From Bradyrhizobium viridifuturi (GTDB lineage Bacteria; Pseudomonadota; Alphaproteobacteria; Rhizobiales; Xanthobacteraceae): DNA of 64,000 nucleotides. The notes beneath the pieces were generated by a model. The model saw only the letters and a list, made by a program, of their open reading frames with translations, was not told the DNA's origin and ran no database searches. Made by a program: the position numbers and the translations under genes. The stretch lies in contig NZ_LGTB01000046.1 in assembly GCF_001238275.1 (NCBI RefSeq), positions 24,945 to 88,944 of the forward strand. Direction: 5' to 3'. Below are positions 60,727-64,000 of the stretch, piece by piece (positions within the stretch are counted from its first letter, which is position 1; each line of letters begins with the position of its first letter).

Positions 60727-60875
60727 CCCTAATTATTCCGTCAACTGTCTGTGGGATCACAAAAATAGACCGCGAACCATGCTTTGGTTGGGGCGACTTA
60801 AAATGGACGGTGGTCGCAAACGTCTATACAACGTGGTGATCACGTAACTCTTTTGTTTTGCAGAGATCGGTTTTT

Positions 60876-62627
60876 ATGGCAGCCGCGCCCGCTGTCCGGC
60901 GTTCTGAACTGGCTGAGGCGCTGCGCGCATGCCGCAGTGCCTTCATCGGCGTCGGCCTCATCAGTTGCATGATCAACCTGCTGTATCTGACAGGTTCGAT
61001 GTTCATGCTGCAGGTCTATGACCGCGTGCTGCCGAGCCGCAGTGTGCCGACCCTGGTCGGCCTCGTCGTCATCGCGGCCGTGCTCTACATCGCCCAGGGA
61101 GTGCTCGATCTCTTGCGCGGACGAATTCTCGGCCGCGTCGGCACTTCGCTCGACGAGGCGCTCAATGCGCGGGTGTTCGACACCATCGTGCGGCTGCCGC
61201 TGATGGCCGGCAATCGCAGCGAGGGCCTGCAGCCGCTGCGCGATCTCGACAATGTACGCTCCTTCCTCGGCAGCATGGGCCCCGGCGCGTTCTTCGATCT
61301 GCCCTGGTTGCCGTTCTACATGCTGATCTGCTTCGCGTTCCACTGGCTGCTCGGCGTCACGGCACTGGTCGGCGCGATCATCCTGGTGACGCTGACCTTG
61401 ATCACCGAATACATGTCGCGCACGCCCGCCAGGGAAGCGATGTCGCTCGCGGCGCGGCGCAACGATCTCGCCGCCTCCAGCCGCCGCAATGCCGAAGTGC
61501 TGGTGGCGATGGGCATGGCCGGGCGGATGAACAAGCGCTGGAACGAGGCCAACGAGGAGTATCTCTCCGGTAACCAGCGTGCCAGCGACGTCACCGGCGG
61601 GCTCGGTGCGGTCGCCAAGGTGCTGCGCATGATGCTGCAATCGGCCGTGCTCGCGGTCGGTGCCTATCTCGTGATCCACCAGGAGGCCACCGGCGGCATC
61701 ATCATCGCCGGTTCGATCCTGAGCGCGCGGGCGCTGGCGCCGGTCGATCTTGCGATCGCGCATTGGAAGAGCTTCGTCGCCGCGCGGCAGAGCTGGCAGC
61801 GCCTCAACCGCCTGCTGCAGCAGATTCCGGCGCGGCCGACGCAGACGCTGCTGCAGCCGCCGGAGAAGAAGCTGACGGTCGAGGCGGTGACCATGGTTGC
61901 GCCGGGCGACCAGCGTCCCATCGTGCAGGACGTCAGCTTCGCCGTCGAAGCCGGCAGCGGCGTCGGCGTGATCGGCCCGAGCGGGTCCGGCAAATCGTCG
62001 TTGATCCGGGCGCTGGTCGGCGTCTGGGTGCCGGCGCGCGGCAAGGTGCGGCTCGACGGTGCCGCGCTCGACCAATGGTCGTCGGACGAACTCGGCCGCT
62101 ATGTCGGCTATCTGCCGCAGGACGTCGAACTGTTCGCCGGCAGCGTCGCGCAGAACATCTGCCGGTTCGATCCCGACGCCAAGTCCGACGGCATCATCGC
62201 GGCGGCCAAGGAGGCCGGCGTGCATGAGATGATCATCAAGATGCGCGAGGGTTACGACACCCAGGTCGGCGAGCAGGGCACCGCTCTCTCCGCCGGCCAG
62301 GCGCAGCGCGTGGCGCTGGCGCGTGCGCTCTACGGCAGTCCGTTCCTGATCGTGCTGGATGAGCCGAACTCCAACCTCGACAGCGAGGGCGACGAGGCGC
62401 TGACTCGCGCGGTGCGCGGCGCCCGCGAGCGTGGCGCCGTCGTCATCGTGGTCGCGCACCGGCCAATCGGCATCGAGGGCGTCGACCAGCTGCTGGTGCT
62501 GAAGGACGGCCGCATGCAGACCTTCGGGCCGAAGGAAACCGTGCTGGCGCAGGTGCTGCAGCGCGCCGCCCCGCCGGTGCCGACGCCGATCAAGATCGTT
62601 GCCGATGCCGGGGCGACCAAGTCATGA
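60876..62627 (+). CDS. type I secretion ABC permease/ATPase (PrtD family)
   Basis: A 583-residue inner-membrane exporter. The membrane domain at about 15-320 begins LRACRSAFIGVGLISCMINLLYLTGSMFMLQVYDRVLPSRS, the PrtD/HasD hallmark; there is no C39 peptidase-like domain. ATPase: Walker A GPSGSGKSSLIR, signature LSAGQAQRVALARAL, Walker B LIVLDEPNSNLDSEGD, with a His in VAHRP. The adaptor gene overlaps by 4 nt. It lies 13.7 kb from the giant secreted protein, its most obvious cargo in this window. No TolC-type gene is present in the window. Confidence 0.92.
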   Translation: MAAAPAVRRSELAEALRACRSAFIGVGLISCMINLLYLTGSMFMLQVYDRVLPSRSVPTLVGLVVIAAVLYIAQGVLDLLRGRILGRVGTSLDEALNARVFDTIVRLPLMAGNRSEGLQPLRDLDNVRSFLGSMGPGAFFDLPWLPFYMLICFAFHWLLGVTALVGAIILVTLTLITEYMSRTPAREAMSLAARRNDLAASSRRNAEVLVAMGMAGRMNKRWNEANEEYLSGNQRASDVTGGLGAVAKVLRMMLQSAVLAVGAYLVIHQEATGGIIIAGSILSARALAPVDLAIAHWKSFVAARQSWQRLNRLLQQIPARPTQTLLQPPEKKLTVEAVTMVAPGDQRPIVQDVSFAVEAGSGVGVIGPSGSGKSSLIRALVGVWVPARGKVRLDGAALDQWSSDELGRYVGYLPQDVELFAGSVAQNICRFDPDAKSDGIIAAAKEAGVHEMIIKMREGYDTQVGEQGTALSAGQAQRVALARALYGSPFLIVLDEPNSNLDSEGDEALTRAVRGARERGAVVIVVAHRPIGIEGVDQLLVLKDGRMQTFGPKETVLAQVLQRAAPPVPTPIKIVADAGATKS

Positions 62628-63946
62628 ACGACCGCATGACCGATCAGCCGCGCAACGCACATGCTTCGATCCGGAAGCACCTCGTGGTCGGCCTCGCCGT
62701 GGTTCTGGTGCTGGGCGGCGGCGTCGGCGGCTGGGCGGCGGCGGTGCCGATCTCGGGCGCGCTGATTGCGCCGGGCTCGGTGGTGGTCGATACCAACGTC
62801 AAGAAGGTGCAGCATCCGACCGGCGGCGTCGTCGGCGAAATCCTTGCGCGCGACGGCGACACGGTGAAGGCGGGCGATGTCGTCGTGCGTCTCGACGAGA
62901 CTGTCGTGAAGGCGAGCCTTGCGATCGTGGTCAAGACGCTGAACGGCCTCTATGCGCGCGCGGCCCGGCTCCAGGGCGAGCAGCAGGCGCTCGACAAGAT
63001 CGCGTTTCCGCCGCAGCTCACCGAGCAGGCGAGGGATCCCGACGTTCGCGATATCATGGCGAGCGAAACCAAGCTGTTCGAGGTGCGGGTCAACGGCCGC
63101 ACCGGCCAGAAGGCGCAGTTGCGCGAGCGCGTGACCCAGCTCAACGAGGAGATCGCGGGCCTGCAGGCGCAGGAAGCCGCCAAGGACAAGGAGATCGCGC
63201 TTGTGCAGCAGGAGCTGGTCGGCGTTCGCCAGCTCTATGAGCAGCATCTGGTGCAGCTCACCCGCCTGACCACGCTGGAGCGCGACGCGGCGCGTCTCGC
63301 CGGCGAACGCGCGCAGTACATCGCCTCGCGCGCCCAGGCCAAGGGTAAGATCACCGAGACGGAGCTGCAGATCATCCAGGTCGACAAGGACATGCTGTCG
63401 GAAGTCTCGAAGGACCTGCGCGAGACCAACGACAAGATCGGTGAGTTCGTCGAGCGCAAGGTGACTGCCGAGGATCAGCTCCGTCGCATCGAGATCCGCG
63501 CGCCGCAGGACGGCGTGGTGCTGCAATCGACCGTCCACACCGTCGGCGGCGTCATCACCGCGGGCGATGCCATCATGATGATCGTGCCGAAGGCCGACGA
63601 TCTGTCGGTCGAGGCCAAGGTCAATCCGCAGGACATCGACAAGCTGCAGGTCGGCCAGAAGACGCTGTTGCGGCTCTCCGCCTTCAACCAGCGCACCACG
63701 CCCGAGCTCAACGGCGTCGTCACCCGCGTTTCCGCCGACACCACCACCGACCAGCGCACCGGGCAGAGCTACTACACCATCCGCGTCTCGATGCCGCCGG
63801 AAGAGGTCGCGCGCCTCGGCAGCGAGGTGAAGATCATCCCCGGCATGCCGGTGGAAGCCTTCGTCCAGACCGGCGACCGCACCATGCTGTCGTATCTGAT
63901 GAAGCCGTTGAGCGACCAGTTCATGCGCTCGTTCCGCGAGAAGTAG
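62624..63946 (+). CDS. type I secretion periplasmic adaptor (HlyD family)
   Basis: A 440-residue membrane-fusion protein. One helix at about 18-45 (LVVGLAVVLVLGGGVGGWAAAVPISG), a lipoyl-like segment at 55-85 (VKKVQHPTGGVVGEILARDGDTVKAGDVVVRLDET), long coiled-coil at about 95-275 and the second lipoyl half and beta-barrel after it (IRAPQDGVVLQSTVHTVGGVITAGD). The ending (SLMKPLSDQFMRSFREK pattern) is typical. It is translationally coupled to the exporter ATPase. Confidence 0.92.
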   Translation: MNDRMTDQPRNAHASIRKHLVVGLAVVLVLGGGVGGWAAAVPISGALIAPGSVVVDTNVKKVQHPTGGVVGEILARDGDTVKAGDVVVRLDETVVKASLAIVVKTLNGLYARAARLQGEQQALDKIAFPPQLTEQARDPDVRDIMASETKLFEVRVNGRTGQKAQLRERVTQLNEEIAGLQAQEAAKDKEIALVQQELVGVRQLYEQHLVQLTRLTTLERDAARLAGERAQYIASRAQAKGKITETELQIIQVDKDMLSEVSKDLRETNDKIGEFVERKVTAEDQLRRIEIRAPQDGVVLQSTVHTVGGVITAGDAIMMIVPKADDLSVEAKVNPQDIDKLQVGQKTLLRLSAFNQRTTPELNGVVTRVSADTTTDQRTGQSYYTIRVSMPPEEVARLGSEVKIIPGMPVEAFVQTGDRTMLSYLMKPLSDQFMRSFREK

Positions 63947-63971
63947 GGTTTTCGCGCCGTTCTCTCCACAC

Positions 63972-63999
63972 GTCGTCCCGGCGTAAGCCGGGACCCATA
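63972..63999. repeat. palindromic repeat, family D, partial copy at the window edge
   Basis: GTCGTCCCGGCGTAAGCCGG then GACCCATA matches the left arm of the 49504-49619 element except two central bases, and has the full GGG that the other copy lacks. The partner arm would lie beyond the window. Confidence 0.65.
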
Positions 64000-64000
64000 A

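Overview
The window reads as a chromosomal segment of a Bradyrhizobium-like alphaproteobacterium (Nitrobacteraceae). The evidence is high GC with strongly GC-biased third codon positions, many solute-binding-protein ABC transporters, tripartite tricarboxylate (Bug-type) uptake, an ECF42-type sigma factor, and several short palindromic intergenic repeats of the kind common in Bradyrhizobium and its relatives. I see no rRNA, tRNA, CRISPR array, integrase or transposase. The assignment is inferred from style and gene content, not from a marker gene.

Layout. 1-2232: the 5' part of a divergent Nramp-type metal transporter, small hypotheticals, and a CsoR/RcnR-family repressor behind operator-like palindromes. 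2380-7650: a creatininase-family gene divergent from a NitT/TauT-type ABC transporter, which is transcribed with a D-2-hydroxyacid dehydrogenase and a duplicated AprI/Inh-like protein. 8015-9780: YCII/DGPF protein plus ECF42 sigma factor, with a matching promoter. 10916-12975: a translationally coupled zinc-peptidase-like protein and D-Ala-D-Ala-ligase-like ATP-grasp enzyme. 13001-15553: small exported or membrane proteins, a membrane-anchored cyclic-nucleotide-binding protein and an L,D-transpeptidase. 15757-18212: benzoylformate-decarboxylase-like enzyme plus SDR. 19027-25957: a catabolic cluster around a GntR repressor, a Bug-type binding protein, two oxidoreductases, a carboxymuconolactone-decarboxylase-family protein, a fumarase/aspartase-superfamily lyase and an M29 peptidase. 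25965-34287: acetyltransferase, amidohydrolase, MerR/MFS pair, metallo-beta-lactamase-like protein, alpha/beta hydrolase and a two-component ABC exporter. 34582-41525: a complete Liv-type ABC transporter with an acyl-CoA ligase. 41660-49498: a LapG-like cysteine peptidase divergent from a 1384-residue FecR/VCBS-repeat secreted protein, followed by a CHASE2 adenylate cyclase. 49653-58856: a dipeptide-type ABC transporter with two divergent binding proteins, a sigma-54 promoter and an AtzG/AtzE-like amidase pair. 58916-63946: a LysR regulator, a thioesterase-like gene and the ABC and adaptor subunits of a type I secretion system.

The strongest candidates for undescribed biology are the zincin/ATP-grasp gene pair and the unit made of peptidase, giant secreted protein and CHASE2 cyclase, with a type I secretion system about 13 kb downstream. 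The sigma-54-driven peptide or amide uptake and amidase operon is also coherent.

A caution about the sequence itself: six genes carry seven apparent frameshifts, and every one is repaired by restoring a single G or C, six of them where GGC/GCC reads as GC. This looks more like systematic base-calling error than six pseudogenes. I list these genes under pseudogene only to flag the broken frame.
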